This document shows, piece by piece, positions 39,940 to 50,692 of a DNA stretch of 64,000 nt. Positions within the stretch are counted from its first letter, which is position 1. Every line of letters starts with the position of its first letter. The stretch is from Marinobacter antarcticus (GTDB taxonomy: Bacteria; Pseudomonadota; Gammaproteobacteria; Pseudomonadales; Oleiphilaceae), in assembly GCF_900142385.1 (NCBI RefSeq), contig NZ_FRAQ01000001.1, positions 558,001 through 622,000 of the forward strand, read 5' to 3'. Below the pieces are notes generated by a model. The model saw only the letters and a program-made list of their open reading frames with translations, had not been told where the DNA came from and searched no databases. The translations under genes were made by a program, and so were the position numbers.

Positions 39940-42900
39940 GTGATTCTTTCAGATATCTCCATCAAGCGACCCGTCTTTGCAACGGTTCTCAGTCTGCTGA
40001 TTGTGGTGTTCGGCCTGGCAGCCCTGCTGGGCCTGCCAGTTCGCGAGTACCCGGACATTGATCCGCCCGTGGTGTCTATTTCCACTGATTACACGGGTGC
40101 AGCAGCAGAGGTGGTGGATACCCAGATTACCCAGGTGATCGAAGGGGCCATCAGCGGAATTGAAGGTATCCGCTCTATTGAGTCGTCCACCGAGCAGGGT
40201 GAATCCCGCACCAGTATTGAGTTTTCCACATCCCGGGATGTGGATATTGCGGCGAATGATGTACGCGATGCCGTTTCCCGGGTCGCTAACCAGCTGCCCG
40301 AAGAAGCGGACCCGTCGGTAGTGCGCAAAGCGGATTCTGATGCCCGCCCAATGATGTGGGTAACACTGCGCAGTGACGTCTGGGACAGCGCCGAACTGAG
40401 CGATTTTGCAGATCGCGTTCTGGCTGACCGTTTGTCCGTTCTGGATGGGGTCGCAGATGTCCGAATCGGCGGTGAACGACGTTATGCCATCCGGGTCTGG
40501 CTCGACAGAGAAAGACTGGCGGCCAGAAACATCACGGTGGCGGAAGTGGAAAGAGCTCTGCGCGCCAACAATGTGGAGTTGCCCGCCGGCTCAGTCGATT
40601 CTTCTACACGGAACTTCACGGTGCGGGCCGAAGGCCGGTTATCCACAGTGGAAGAATTCCGCGAGCTGGTCATCCGACGAAACGACAACGACTTGCTGCG
40701 TCTGGGCGAGGTTGCCAATGTTCAGATGGGGGTGGAATCCGACGTCAGCCGCCTTCGTGCCAACGGCCAGACAGCCATCGGCATGGGTATTATCCGCCAG
40801 TCCAAGGCCAATACGGTCGCTGTGTCTGACGGAGTTCAGGCGGAGCTGGAGAAAATCCGGGAAACCCTGCCGCCAGAAGTGACGATCGCTGAGAGCTATG
40901 ATGAGTCCATCTTTATCCGGGCTTCAATCAAGGAAGTGGTCGTCACGCTTGCGATTGCTGTGTCTCTGGTAATTCTGGTGATTTTCCTTTTTCTACGTTC
41001 CTGGCGTGCCACCCTGATTCCGGCCGTTACTATTCCGGTCTCTGTCATCGGTGCTTTTATTGGCCTGGGATTCCTGGGCTTTTCGATCAACGTGTTGACG
41101 CTGCTGGCCGTGATTCTGGCCATTGGTTTGGTTGTAGACGATGCCATCGTCATGCTGGAAAACATCCAACGCCGAATTGACGATGGTGAGCCGCCGTTGC
41201 TGGCTTCTTATCGCGGCGCCAAGCAAGTAGCTTTCGCGGTTATTGCCACTACTTTGACGCTGGTGGCGGTGTTTGTGCCCATTTCGTTCATGGGAGGCAA
41301 TATTGGCCGCCTGTTTGCAGAATTTGGCTTCACGCTCGCCGCTGCCGTGGTGGTGTCCAGCCTGGTTGCGCTGACCCTCGCGCCCATGCTGTGTTCGAAA
41401 TGGCTCAGGCATAGCCCGGAGTCGCTAGAGGGCCATCGCCTGTGGGCGGCCAGCGAAAAAGTTTTGAACGGCCTGACCCGAGGATACCAGCGGCTGTTGC
41501 GCTTCTCCCTGAATCAGCCGGGCCTGTTACTCGGCCTGGGCATGGTGGGGTTGATCGTAACGGCGGTGATTTATCCAAAGCTGCCTCAGGAGCTTGCGCC
41601 TACGGAAGATCGTGGCGTTATCATCATGCCTGCCAGTGCTCCCCGGGGTGCGACCGTGGAGTTCACCGATCATTATGTACGCAAAGCGGAAGAACAGCTG
41701 TTGCCCTATCTCGAGTCCGGCGTAGCGAATCGTCTGCTCTCAATCGTCGGTTTCCGGGATGAAGAAGACAATGCCTTCATGATTATGGGCCTGGCACCCT
41801 GGGAAGAGCGGGACATCAAGCAACAGCAGATCACAAGCGAGCTTCGGGGCAAACTGAGTCAGGTTTCTGGTATCCGGATTGTGGCTGTGAATCCTCCGGG
41901 GCTGGGACAGAGAGGGTTCAGCCAGCCTGTGGAGTTTGTTGTTGCCGGCCCGGACTACGAATCGGTTCAGGCCTGGAGTCAGGAAATCGTTGAGCGGGCC
42001 AAGGAAAACCCGGATCTGCTGAACCTGGAAACTGACTTTGAACTGACCCGGCCGGAACTGCGCCTGAACATTGATCGCGAACGGGCGGCAGACCTGGACA
42101 TTACCGTTGAAGATGTCGGCCTGACCTTGCAAACCATGCTCGCGTCCCGGCAGGTGACGACGTATCTGGATCGTGGTCGCGAATATGATGTAATCGTACA
42201 GGCGGCGGATGCTGACCGTGCCACGCCGGCCGACCTGGGCCAGATTTTTCTGCGACCGAGAGAGGGCGGCACCCTCATTCCCCTTCAGGCCCTGGTATCA
42301 GTCGATGAAATTGGCGCTAATCCGGATTTACGGCGGATCGACCGCCTTCCGGCTGTGGTCATAAGTGCCTCCCTGGCGGATGGCTATGACCTGGGCTCGG
42401 CGCTGACCTACCTGAACAACCTGGCGGTGGATAACCTGCCACCGGAAGCGCGGGTGAGCTACCAGGGTTTGTCCCGGGAATTCCAGGAATCCTCATCTGC
42501 AATCTACGTGACCTTTGCCCTGGCTTTTGTGATTGTGTTCCTGGTGCTGGCGGCCCAGTTCGAAAGCTGGATTCACCCACTGATCATTATGCTTCCGGTA
42601 CCTCTGGCCGTAACCGGCGCATTGTTGGCTCTGTGGTGGAGTGGCATCAGCCTGAACATATACAGCCAGATCGGCATCATCATGCTGCTTGGGCTGATGG
42701 CAAAGAACGGTATATTGATTGTTGAGTTCGCCAATCAGCTCCGGGACAAGGGTTACGAAGTGAAGGACGCTATCCTCGAGGGCGCCAGCCTGCGTTTCCG
42801 GCCTGTATTGATGACTACCATATCCACCGTCTTCGGTGCGGTGCCATTGGTCATTGCTACGGGTGCTGGCGCGGAAAGCCGCGCGGCTATTGGTATGGTT

Positions 42901-43086
42901 ATTCTCGGTGGGCTGATTTTCGCCACCACCCTGACGCTGTTTATTATTCCCGTGCTGTACAATCTGCTGGCAAGGTTTGCCAAATCCGCTAACGCAGTAG
43001 AGCGGGAACTGGAGCGCCAGGCAACTGGAAGTGCTGGCGGGGCGGGAATGGCGATTGCGCCAAGCAAACAGGCCGACGATTTCTGA
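39940..43086 (+). CDS. RND efflux pump, inner-membrane subunit (AcrB/MexF-like)
   Basis: A 1048-residue proton-driven exporter of the HAE1 type with 12 membrane helices and two large periplasmic loops. It shows LSDISIKRPVFATVLSLLIV, LAVILAIGLVVDDAIVMLEN (proton-relay DD of helix 4), KQVAFAVIATTLTLVAVFVP and GIIMLLGLMAKNGILIVEFA. GTG 39940 is chosen over the in-frame TTG 39934 because GGAG at 39928-39931 is 8 nt away. No outer-membrane factor gene is next to it, so the pair probably uses a TolC encoded elsewhere. Substrates are unknown. Confidence 0.95.
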   Translation: MILSDISIKRPVFATVLSLLIVVFGLAALLGLPVREYPDIDPPVVSISTDYTGAAAEVVDTQITQVIEGAISGIEGIRSIESSTEQGESRTSIEFSTSRDVDIAANDVRDAVSRVANQLPEEADPSVVRKADSDARPMMWVTLRSDVWDSAELSDFADRVLADRLSVLDGVADVRIGGERRYAIRVWLDRERLAARNITVAEVERALRANNVELPAGSVDSSTRNFTVRAEGRLSTVEEFRELVIRRNDNDLLRLGEVANVQMGVESDVSRLRANGQTAIGMGIIRQSKANTVAVSDGVQAELEKIRETLPPEVTIAESYDESIFIRASIKEVVVTLAIAVSLVILVIFLFLRSWRATLIPAVTIPVSVIGAFIGLGFLGFSINVLTLLAVILAIGLVVDDAIVMLENIQRRIDDGEPPLLASYRGAKQVAFAVIATTLTLVAVFVPISFMGGNIGRLFAEFGFTLAAAVVVSSLVALTLAPMLCSKWLRHSPESLEGHRLWAASEKVLNGLTRGYQRLLRFSLNQPGLLLGLGMVGLIVTAVIYPKLPQELAPTEDRGVIIMPASAPRGATVEFTDHYVRKAEEQLLPYLESGVANRLLSIVGFRDEEDNAFMIMGLAPWEERDIKQQQITSELRGKLSQVSGIRIVAVNPPGLGQRGFSQPVEFVVAGPDYESVQAWSQEIVERAKENPDLLNLETDFELTRPELRLNIDRERAADLDITVEDVGLTLQTMLASRQVTTYLDRGREYDVIVQAADADRATPADLGQIFLRPREGGTLIPLQALVSVDEIGANPDLRRIDRLPAVVISASLADGYDLGSALTYLNNLAVDNLPPEARVSYQGLSREFQESSSAIYVTFALAFVIVFLVLAAQFESWIHPLIIMLPVPLAVTGALLALWWSGISLNIYSQIGIIMLLGLMAKNGILIVEFANQLRDKGYEVKDAILEGASLRFRPVLMTTISTVFGAVPLVIATGAGAESRAAIGMVILGGLIFATTLTLFIIPVLYNLLARFAKSANAVERELERQATGSAGGAGMAIAPSKQADDF

Positions 43087-43101
43087 CCGATACGGTTGTG
43101 T

Positions 43102-44376
43102 TCAGAGTGTGGTTGGAAAGCACAGTTGCCCGTTGAAGACCCCATCAGGATGTACATCCACACAGAAGACCTGTGGACCGGATTCCGTCGGCAGGGTTGT
43201 GGACAAAGTGACGGTGCGCCTGGCATCAGGCAGAGCGACATAGGGTCGTGAACTGTTGATGTACTGTTGCCGTTCCAGGGCATTAAGGAAATATTCCCGG
43301 TGGCCCCAGCAGGCGCCAGCAGAATGGTACAGCGGGTTGAACCCCCCTCGCTTGGTGTCATGGCTGGCGTGGGCAAGATTGCCTTGCTGGATGCCGTTCC
43401 CGTCGAGCAGGAAACAGCGTTTGACACCATCCATCTGCAGCAGGAGTTTGCAGGCTTCCTTGAATGGGTTGTTTCGCACGATCTGGTGGCCGGCATCCAT
43501 GATTTCGAACCGCAGCAGTCGCAGGTAACTTTCCTGGTCCCTGCTGTCCTGCAGCGACCATTCACTGGAGTCGGTCACCACGGTACGCAGCCGGGATTCG
43601 GACTTTTCCACAGTTGCACTGTTGATGGCCCCCGGTCTGGCAAACAGAAATCCTTGTAACAGATCCGCTTCCGTATCCAGCGCAATTCTGGCCTGGGCAC
43701 CGTTTTCAATACCCTCCAGCAACACCAGACTGCCGCTTTCACGGATCATCCGCACGAGACTTTCCAGGAGCAGGCGGGCACGGTTGTTGTTTTCCGCATT
43801 CACCAGCAGGCTTCGGTCCAGTTTGACGATCAGGGGATTGATGCGCCACAGGCGCTCGAAATTGGAGTCCCCCATGCCAAAGTCATCAATGGCGATCTGG
43901 AAGCCGAAGGCTTTGGCCTTGTGGATAAATTCCATCAGTGCTTCTGGATTTTCCGAGGCAGTTTCTACCAGTTCCAGAACGACTTTCTCAGGGTGTATGC
44001 CACTGTTTTTGCACTGTTGTGCCAGCCGTTCCAATGACGCTTCAGGGTGAATACAGGTATGGGGATTGATGTTGAGAAATAGCCAGACCGGGCTGTCTCC
44101 GGCGGAAAAACCGGACAGATGCAAGTGCAGCAGATGGCGGTCCAGCTCCGGGATCTGATCAAGACTCGCCGCTTGCTCAAAAAGCTCTACCGGTGATATG
44201 GGATGTTTGTTCCGGCTGACCCGGACCAGGGCCTCGTAGCCGACCAGTTTCTGGTGGGTAGGGCTTAGTATCGGTTGGTAAACAGATCTGAAATCATGGC
44301 TGTGGATAATTCCGGGTTCGGGTTTTCCCCGGGCGCCGGTATGGCTGCGACGGGAAAGTCGGACTACGCTGCTCAT
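43102..44376 (-). CDS. EAL-domain c-di-GMP phosphodiesterase with C-terminal sensory-like domain
   Basis: The 424-residue protein has a complete set of EAL residues: YEALVRV (E), FLNINP (N), LELVET (E), AIDDFGMGDSNF (DD), KLDRSLL (K), LLEGIEN (E) and LLQGFLFARP (Q). It may therefore hydrolyse c-di-GMP. The last about 170 residues (YLRLLRFEIMDAGHQIVRNN, MDGVKRCFLLDGNGIQQGNL) resemble the PAS-like domain of YkuI-type proteins. ATG 44376 is chosen; the frame continues another 74 codons to the start of the divergent gene without recognisable residues. It converges on the RND pump with 15 bp between stops. Confidence 0.85.
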   Translation of the reverse strand: MSSVVRLSRRSHTGARGKPEPGIIHSHDFRSVYQPILSPTHQKLVGYEALVRVSRNKHPISPVELFEQAASLDQIPELDRHLLHLHLSGFSAGDSPVWLFLNINPHTCIHPEASLERLAQQCKNSGIHPEKVVLELVETASENPEALMEFIHKAKAFGFQIAIDDFGMGDSNFERLWRINPLIVKLDRSLLVNAENNNRARLLLESLVRMIRESGSLVLLEGIENGAQARIALDTEADLLQGFLFARPGAINSATVEKSESRLRTVVTDSSEWSLQDSRDQESYLRLLRFEIMDAGHQIVRNNPFKEACKLLLQMDGVKRCFLLDGNGIQQGNLAHASHDTKRGGFNPLYHSAGACWGHREYFLNALERQQYINSSRPYVALPDARRTVTLSTTLPTESGPQVFCVDVHPDGVFNGQLCFPTTL

Positions 44377-44596
44377 GGTCAGGAACCCTGCATAACTGAT
44401 TCTGTTAAAGCCATCCTGGCCAGGAATGAAAATGATTGAACAGGGATTATCAGCGAATTTCATGCCAAAACGTGCCAGATGACTGATAACATTGGTATTA
44501 ATCTGTTCTTTGTTGCCAGTCTCACAGACATGCAGCACAATTTCAGTGCGTATTCGGCATGGGTTGCCGGCACAACGCACCAAAACAGGATGATTC

Positions 44597-45895
44597 ATGG
44601 CTAAACACAGTCAGTTCCGTTTGCTGGGGCAACGACGGTTCCTGCCGTTTTACCTCACCCAGTTTTCCGGAGCGTTCAATGACAATCTCTACAAGAATGC
44701 ACTCTTGTTGCTGGTAACCTTCAATGCCGGTGGTTTGATGGGGCTTTCCGTGAATGTTGTGGTCAATCTGGCTGCCTTCCTGTTTATTCTTCCGTTCTTT
44801 CTGTTTTCCGGTATTGCCGGCCAGCTGGCGGATCACTTTGAAAAATCCCGCATTATCCGCAACGTGAAGCTGGCTGAGATTGTGATTATGGGGCTGGCTG
44901 CGATCGGTCTCTGGTTCGGCTGGTATGAGTTGTTGCTCTTGTTGCTGTTCCTGATGGGCGTTCAATCTACCTTCTTCGGGCCGGTGAAGTACGCCATCCT
45001 GCCGCAGGTACTGGCGGATGATGAGCTGGTCGGTGGTAACGGTCTGGTGGGCATGGGAACCTTTGTAGCGATTCTTCTGGGTACTATTGCTGCGGGCCTG
45101 CTCATGGGCTTTGAGACGGCTGCGAAACTCACAGCCGTCGCGGTTCTGGTCATGGCGGTGCTCGGTTACCTGGCGGCCCGTCAGGTGCCCGTAACCGGAA
45201 ATCACGGCGCAGATATTGCCATCCGGTTTCGTCCGGTTAAGGAAACCAGGAACCTGATGACACTTGCCGCTGAGCGCCGGCCGGTAATGCTGGCCGTGCT
45301 GGCGATCTCATGGTTCTGGTTTCTGGGCGCCGCTTATCTGACCCAGTTCCCCAACTTTGCCCGTATTAACCTGTTGGGGGATGAGACCGTAGTCACGCTC
45401 TTGTTGGCGATGTTTACAATTGGTATCTCCATAGGCTCCATGCTGTGTGAACGGCTGACCAAGCATCATATTTCCCTGGTGCCCGTTCCTTGGGGAGCGT
45501 TGGGTCTGAGCCTGTTGGGTATAGATCTGTTCTTTGCCGTTCCTGATTCTCCGGTTTCCTCCACCTGGTGGACCCTCGTGACCGACCCGGTCTACCTGCG
45601 GGTATTGCTGGACCTGATGGGTATCGGTATCTGCGGGGGGCTGTTTATCGTACCGCTCTATGCCTTCATTCAGCACGAAACCCCGCGCGACAAGCGGGCA
45701 CGTATCATTGCCGCTCTCAACGTGATCAATGCCTTGTTCATGGTCGTCAGTGCCCTGACCGGGATTCTGGTTCTTGGTGTCCTTGAGGTAAGCATTCCGG
45801 GCTTTTTCCTGCTGCTGTCGATGCTCAATGCCGTGGTATTGCTGGTGGTGTGGCGTTTGCGGCGTTCGGAAACGGTGAAACCTGTGGATAATTGA
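44597..45895 (+). CDS. LplT-like MFS transporter (lysophospholipid transporter family)
   Basis: A 432-residue major facilitator protein with about 12 helices. FYLTQFSGAFNDNLYKNALL, LLFLMGVQSTFFGPVKYAIL and ELVGGNGLVGMGTFVAILLG are typical of LplT/Aas-type carriers, which flip lysophospholipids inward for re-acylation. The acyltransferase often fused or adjacent (Aas) is absent here, so the assignment is by family only. A DnaA-box-like TGTGGATAA overlaps the last codons. Confidence 0.82.
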   Translation: MAKHSQFRLLGQRRFLPFYLTQFSGAFNDNLYKNALLLLVTFNAGGLMGLSVNVVVNLAAFLFILPFFLFSGIAGQLADHFEKSRIIRNVKLAEIVIMGLAAIGLWFGWYELLLLLLFLMGVQSTFFGPVKYAILPQVLADDELVGGNGLVGMGTFVAILLGTIAAGLLMGFETAAKLTAVAVLVMAVLGYLAARQVPVTGNHGADIAIRFRPVKETRNLMTLAAERRPVMLAVLAISWFWFLGAAYLTQFPNFARINLLGDETVVTLLLAMFTIGISIGSMLCERLTKHHISLVPVPWGALGLSLLGIDLFFAVPDSPVSSTWWTLVTDPVYLRVLLDLMGIGICGGLFIVPLYAFIQHETPRDKRARIIAALNVINALFMVVSALTGILVLGVLEVSIPGFFLLLSMLNAVVLLVVWRLRRSETVKPVDN

Positions 45896-46073
45896 TTGAA
45901 TAACGTATGGATAATGTCTGAGTGAATAAATTAAAAGTATTTAAAAACATATAGTTAATGGTAAGTTTCAAGTGCTTAAGCAGTAGTGCAGAATGTGGAT
46001 AACTTTATTGAAAACTTTTCTGAGAAGGTGATGCCAAGCTTATGAAAAGCAGATAATTTCGGTTTTCTACACA
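45883..46073. other. Second DnaA-box cluster upstream of mnmG
   Basis: The 340-bp spacer before mnmG is AT-rich, especially 45917-45960. It and the gene end before it hold two perfect TGTGGATAA boxes (45883-45891 and 45994-46002), plus TATGGATAA (45906-45914) and TTCTACACA (46065-46073) with one mismatch each. The E. coli origin lies beside mnmG, so this may be a vestigial or secondary DnaA-binding region. The rest of the spacer has no gene. Confidence 0.55.
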
Positions 46074-46235
46074 CCTTGAGACGAGCATTTTTCACTATTT
46101 TGTCCCGGAGTTTGGATTGTGCGGATTTTAACCCGGAGTAGCTCTGGTTAAAATTTGCACATCCTGACTGCAATTTCCCGGGTGAAACGTTATACTCCCC
46201 GCCCTGTTTTTATCCCCCGAATTCCGAGGTGAACT

Positions 46236-48122
46236 GTGGATTTTCCAACCCGTTTCGATGTCATTGTCATTGGTGGTGGCCATGCCGGCACCGAAGCCGC
46301 GCTCGCGGCGGCGCGTATGGGTTCGCAAACGCTGCTGCTGACCCATAACATCGAAACTCTCGGCCAGATGTCCTGTAACCCGGCCATCGGGGGTATTGGC
46401 AAAAGTCATCTGGTGAAAGAAATTGACGCTCTTGGTGGGGCCATGGCGCATGCAACCGACCTGGCTGGTATCCAGTTCCGCGTGCTCAACAGTCGTAAAG
46501 GCCCGGCAGTGCGCGCCACCCGGGCCCAGGCTGACCGGGTTCTTTACAAGGCGGCGATTCGCCACACTCTCGAAAACCAGCCCAACCTGACGCTGTTTCA
46601 GCAGGCTGCAGACGATCTGATTGTGGAAAACGATCAGGTTACCGGCGTTGTGTCCCAGACCGGCATCCGTTTCAATGCAAAAACCGTGGTACTGACGACC
46701 GGCACTTTCCTTGGTGGCGTTATCCATATTGGCATGCAACACCACGCCGGTGGCCGTGCCGGAGACGCGCCTGCCAATGCGCTGGCTCAACGATTGCGGG
46801 AGCTACCATTTAACGTGGGGCGCCTGAAAACCGGAACACCGCCGCGTATTGATGCCCGCAGCGTCGATTTCTCGGTGATGCAGGAACAGTGGGGCGATGA
46901 TCCGACGCCTGTGATGTCCTTTACCGGCAGCCGTGATCAGCACCCCGAGCAGGTCTGCTGCTACGTAACCCGCACCAACGAGCAGACCCACGATATAATC
47001 CGCAGTGGCTTTGACCGCTCGCCCATGTTTGCCGGCAACATTGAAGGCATTGGGCCGCGCTACTGCCCGTCTATTGAAGACAAGGTCAACCGTTTTTCCG
47101 ACAAGGACTCCCACCAGATCTTTGTGGAACCCGAAGGCCTGACTACCCATGAGCTTTACCCGAACGGGATTTCTACCAGCCTGCCGTTTGATATCCAGCT
47201 TGCGGCCGTGCGCACGATTCAGGGTTTTGAAAACGCCCATATCACTCGCCCCGGCTACGCCATCGAATACGACTTCCTGAACCCGCAGGATCTGCGCCAC
47301 ACCCTGGAAACCAAGTTCATTCAGGGACTTTATTTTGCCGGCCAGATCAACGGTACCACCGGCTATGAAGAAGCCGGCGCCCAGGGTTTGCTGGCGGGCA
47401 TCAACGCTGCCCTGCGCGCGCAGGAGAAGAGCGAATGGTATCCGCGCCGGGATGAGGCCTACCTCGGAGTGCTGGTGGACGATCTGATCACCATGGGTAC
47501 CAGCGAGCCGTACCGCATGTTTACCAGCCGCGCCGAGTACCGTCTTATCCTGCGTGAAGATAATGCCGATCTGCGCCTGACCGAGACTGGCCGCAAATTA
47601 GGCCTGGTGGATGACGAGCGCTGGCAGAAGTTCCATGAGAAGCGTGATGCCATTACCAGCGAGCGTAACCGCCTGAAATCCACCCGCATTCATCCGTCAA
47701 CCGATGCAGGTGATCGCGCCAACGGTTTTCTCAAGCAGCCCATGACCCGGGATCACACATTGGCGGAGCTGCTTCGTCGCCCGGAGGTTGTGTACAGCAA
47801 TATTGCTGAGATCGGTGCCGCGCAAGCGGATGATCCTGTCGTTGCTGAGCAGGTCGAGATCGAGATCAAGTACGAAGGCTACATTTCGCGCCAAAGCGAT
47901 GAAATCGAGCGCCTGCGCCGGAATGAAAACACCGCGTTGCCGATAGATCTGGATTACGATGTGATTGGCGGCCTGTCCAACGAGATCAAGCAGAAGCTCA
48001 AAGCGGTACGCCCGGAGACGGTTGCCCAGGCATCGCGGATTCAGGGAGTTACACCGGCTGCGATCTCGCAGATCCTGGTGAACCTGAAGAAGCGCGAGCT
48101 TCTGCGCAAACAGAGCGCCTGA
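46236..48122 (+). CDS. mnmG: tRNA uridine-5-carboxymethylaminomethyl modification enzyme MnmG
   Basis: A 628-residue FAD protein, partner of MnmE in wobble uridine modification. It has [20 protein letters not shown] (FAD fold), [50 protein letters not shown] and [23 protein letters not shown] 46236 has GAGG 6 nt upstream. It is followed at 5 bp by rsmG. Confidence 0.98.
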   Translation: MDFPTRFDVIVIGGGHAGTEAALAAARMGSQTLLLTHNIETLGQMSCNPAIGGIGKSHLVKEIDALGGAMAHATDLAGIQFRVLNSRKGPAVRATRAQADRVLYKAAIRHTLENQPNLTLFQQAADDLIVENDQVTGVVSQTGIRFNAKTVVLTTGTFLGGVIHIGMQHHAGGRAGDAPANALAQRLRELPFNVGRLKTGTPPRIDARSVDFSVMQEQWGDDPTPVMSFTGSRDQHPEQVCCYVTRTNEQTHDIIRSGFDRSPMFAGNIEGIGPRYCPSIEDKVNRFSDKDSHQIFVEPEGLTTHELYPNGISTSLPFDIQLAAVRTIQGFENAHITRPGYAIEYDFLNPQDLRHTLETKFIQGLYFAGQINGTTGYEEAGAQGLLAGINAALRAQEKSEWYPRRDEAYLGVLVDDLITMGTSEPYRMFTSRAEYRLILREDNADLRLTETGRKLGLVDDERWQKFHEKRDAITSERNRLKSTRIHPSTDAGDRANGFLKQPMTRDHTLAELLRRPEVVYSNIAEIGAAQADDPVVAEQVEIEIKYEGYISRQSDEIERLRRNENTALPIDLDYDVIGGLSNEIKQKLKAVRPETVAQASRIQGVTPAAISQILVNLKKRELLRKQSA

Positions 48123-48127
48123 GCCTG

Positions 48128-48772
48128 GTGTCCCAAACACTCTGGCAGCGCCAGCTCCGGGAAGGGCTGGCTGAGATGCAACTTTCCCTCAGTGACGACC
48201 AGCAGCAACAGCTGCTGGTGTTTCTGGCTCTGCTTAACAAGTGGAACAAGGCTTATAACCTCACGGCCGTGCGCAACGAGGGGGAGATGGTCTCGCGGCA
48301 GTTGCTCGACAGCCTTAGTATTCTGCCCTGGGTAACCACGGAACATCTGCTCGATGTTGGTGCCGGCGGAGGGTTACCGGGAGTTCCCCTGGCTATAGTT
48401 CTGCCTGAAACGCGTTTCACGCTACTGGACAGCAACGGCAAGAAAACCCGCTTCCTGAACCAATGCGTGCTGGAGCTTGGCCTGAAAAACGTGGAAGTGA
48501 TCCATGGTCGTGCCGAAGACTGCAAGCCGGAGCAACCGTTCCGCCAGATCAGTAGCCGGGCGTTTACCGCGCTGGACAATCTGGTGGCCTGGTGTGGCGG
48601 GCTGCTGGCAAATGAGGGCAGGTTCCTTGCCATGAAAGGTCAGTATCCGGATGATGAGGTAGCTGCCCTTCCTGCCGGCTGGCAGGTATCATCCAGTCAT
48701 TCCCTGAAAGTTCCCGGTGCCGGTGGAGAGAGACACCTGCTGGTTGTGACCCGGGCAAAAGAATCCCAGTAA
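48128..48772 (+). CDS. rsmG: 16S rRNA (guanine-527-N7)-methyltransferase RsmG
   Basis: A 214-residue Rossmann-fold SAM methyltransferase acting on G527 of 16S rRNA. LNKWNKAYNLTAVRNEGEMV, LDVGAGGGLPGVPLAIVLPE (SAM site) and SSRAFTALDNLV are the family marks. It begins at a GTG just after the mnmG stop and precedes parA. Confidence 0.97.
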   Translation: MSQTLWQRQLREGLAEMQLSLSDDQQQQLLVFLALLNKWNKAYNLTAVRNEGEMVSRQLLDSLSILPWVTTEHLLDVGAGGGLPGVPLAIVLPETRFTLLDSNGKKTRFLNQCVLELGLKNVEVIHGRAEDCKPEQPFRQISSRAFTALDNLVAWCGGLLANEGRFLAMKGQYPDDEVAALPAGWQVSSSHSLKVPGAGGERHLLVVTRAKESQ

Positions 48773-48794
48773 CCCCGCAACAAGGAGGCGAGAC

Positions 48795-49589
48795 ATGGCG
48801 CGCGTGATTGCAGTGACCAATCAGAAGGGCGGTGTGGGCAAAACCACCACCTGCGTCAACCTTGCAGCCTCGCTGGCCGCCACCAAGCGCCGGGTTCTGC
48901 TGGTGGATATGGATCCCCAGGGTAACGCCACCATGGGCAGCGGTGTGGATAAAAGCGGGCTGGAACTTTCCGGTTACGACCTGCTCACCAAGCGTGCCTC
49001 AGCCGTGGAAGTCATCATTCCTGCGGAAGCTTCAGGTTTCGATATCATGCCTTCGAACGGCGATCTGACCGCTGCGGAAGTGGCGCTGATGAACGAGATT
49101 GGCCGGGAGCACCGATTAAGACTCGCGCTCAATAGTGTTCGTGACAACTACGACTACGTACTGATCGACTGCCCACCCTCACTCAGCTTGCTAACCGTGA
49201 ATGCGCTCTCGGCGGCCGACTCGGTGCTTATCCCGATGCAATGTGAGTACTATGCTCTGGAAGGCCTGGCGGCATTGATGAATACGGTTGAACAGATCAA
49301 GGAAACGGTCAATCCGAATCTGGAGATTGAGGGCATTCTAAGAACCATGTACGACCCCCGGAACAGCCTGACGCTGGATGTGTCCAGCCAGCTTAACGAG
49401 TATTTCGGGGATAAAGTCTATCGCGCAGTTATTCCGCGCAATGTGCGTCTGGCCGAAGCGCCCAGTTACGGGCTGCCAGCCCTGAAATACGACCGGGCGT
49501 CAAAGGGCGCCATTGCTTACCTGGCGTTGGCCGGGGAAATGGTGCGTCGCCACGGGGCAAAAAAGACATCGGCTCAGGTTGCGGTGTAA
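48795..49589 (+). CDS. parA: Chromosome partitioning ATPase ParA
   Basis: A 264-residue deviant-Walker ATPase: AVTNQKGGVGKTTTCVNLAA (KGGVGKTT), LLVDMDPQGNATMGSG, and YVLIDCPPSLSLLTVNALSA. With ParB and parS it separates newly replicated origins. AAGGAGG lies just before the ATG. The parS sites are in recF at 23.9 and 24.5 kb. Confidence 0.97.
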   Translation: MARVIAVTNQKGGVGKTTTCVNLAASLAATKRRVLLVDMDPQGNATMGSGVDKSGLELSGYDLLTKRASAVEVIIPAEASGFDIMPSNGDLTAAEVALMNEIGREHRLRLALNSVRDNYDYVLIDCPPSLSLLTVNALSAADSVLIPMQCEYYALEGLAALMNTVEQIKETVNPNLEIEGILRTMYDPRNSLTLDVSSQLNEYFGDKVYRAVIPRNVRLAEAPSYGLPALKYDRASKGAIAYLALAGEMVRRHGAKKTSAQVAV

Positions 49590-49640
49590 CATACCGGCTC
49601 GTCTCTTTTATACGATGCACAACGACTATCAACGGGAAGA

Positions 49641-50528
49641 ATGACTGATACCATGGCGGCGAAGAAACGAGGATTGGGTGAGCGCGGGCTGGGAGCCTTA
49701 CTGGCCGGGTCCAGGGTTAACCTGGATCAGGAACCGAAAGACCACGACGGTGAGTTGCGACAGGTTCCCATCGATCTGATCCAACGCGGCCGCTTTCAGC
49801 CACGCCGCGACATGGACCCTGCAGCCCTGCAGGAACTGGCGGATTCTATCCGTCAGCAGGGCGTGATGCAGCCAGTTGTGGTGCGCCCCATTGCGGAGGG
49901 TCGGTTTGAACTGATCGCTGGTGAACGCCGTTGGCGCGCCACCCAGATGGCGGAACTGGACAGCATACCCGCTATTATTCGGGATGTTCCTGATGAAGCG
50001 GCCATCGCCATGGCGCTTATCGAGAACATCCAACGCGAAAACCTTAACCCCATTGAGGAAGCCTTTGCCCTTCAGCGCCTGCAGGAAGAGTTCGGCCTGA
50101 CCCAGGCCCAGGTCGCCGAGGCTGTGGGTAAATCCCGCACCACCATCACCAACCTTCTGCGCCTGATAGGCCTGTCCGAAGACGTGCGTCTAATGCTGGA
50201 GCACGGCGACCTGGAAATGGGTCATGGTCGCGCCATGCTGACCCTCTCGCCGGAACAGCAGATGCAGGTAGCGAAACAGGTTGTCGGCAAGTCTCTGTCA
50301 GTAAGGCAGACAGAAGCTCTTGTGCGTCGGGTTCAGCAGGAGACTGCAACCGGGAAGCCGGTTAAATCGGGTGCAATTGATCCCAACATCCGCGCCTTGC
50401 AGGATGATCTTGCCGAGCGCCTGGGGGCAAAAGTGTCCATTGCTCAAGGGCAACGTGGCAAAGGCAAGCTGGTGATTGAGTACAGTTCCCTTGATGAGCT
50501 TGACGGCATTTTGGGTCATATCCGTTAA
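49641..50528 (+). CDS. parB: Chromosome partitioning protein ParB
   Basis: A 295-residue CTP-dependent DNA clamp. It shows PIDLIQRGRFQPRRDMDPAA, LIAGERRWRATQMA (CTP-binding GERRW), ALIENIQRENLNPIEEA and the HTH region VAEAVGKSRTTITNLLRL that reads parS. ATG 49641 is used, with a second possible ATG 4 codons later. The C-terminal dimerisation part (KLVIEYSSLDELDGILGHI) is intact. Confidence 0.97.
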   Translation: MTDTMAAKKRGLGERGLGALLAGSRVNLDQEPKDHDGELRQVPIDLIQRGRFQPRRDMDPAALQELADSIRQQGVMQPVVVRPIAEGRFELIAGERRWRATQMAELDSIPAIIRDVPDEAAIAMALIENIQRENLNPIEEAFALQRLQEEFGLTQAQVAEAVGKSRTTITNLLRLIGLSEDVRLMLEHGDLEMGHGRAMLTLSPEQQMQVAKQVVGKSLSVRQTEALVRRVQQETATGKPVKSGAIDPNIRALQDDLAERLGAKVSIAQGQRGKGKLVIEYSSLDELDGILGHIR

Positions 50529-50692
50529 AACCCTGGATTGTTCTGAACTTTCGAGCCCCCTTCAAAATTTTTCTGCCGCTGTGATACACAACATGTAGTG
50601 GTGAGAAGCTGAGTGCAAGCCTATTTGTGTCGAATAAGAGCCAGGCCCGGTTATTCTGCGATTTCCCACGGTTTTCCGCGGTTCGGGTTTAG

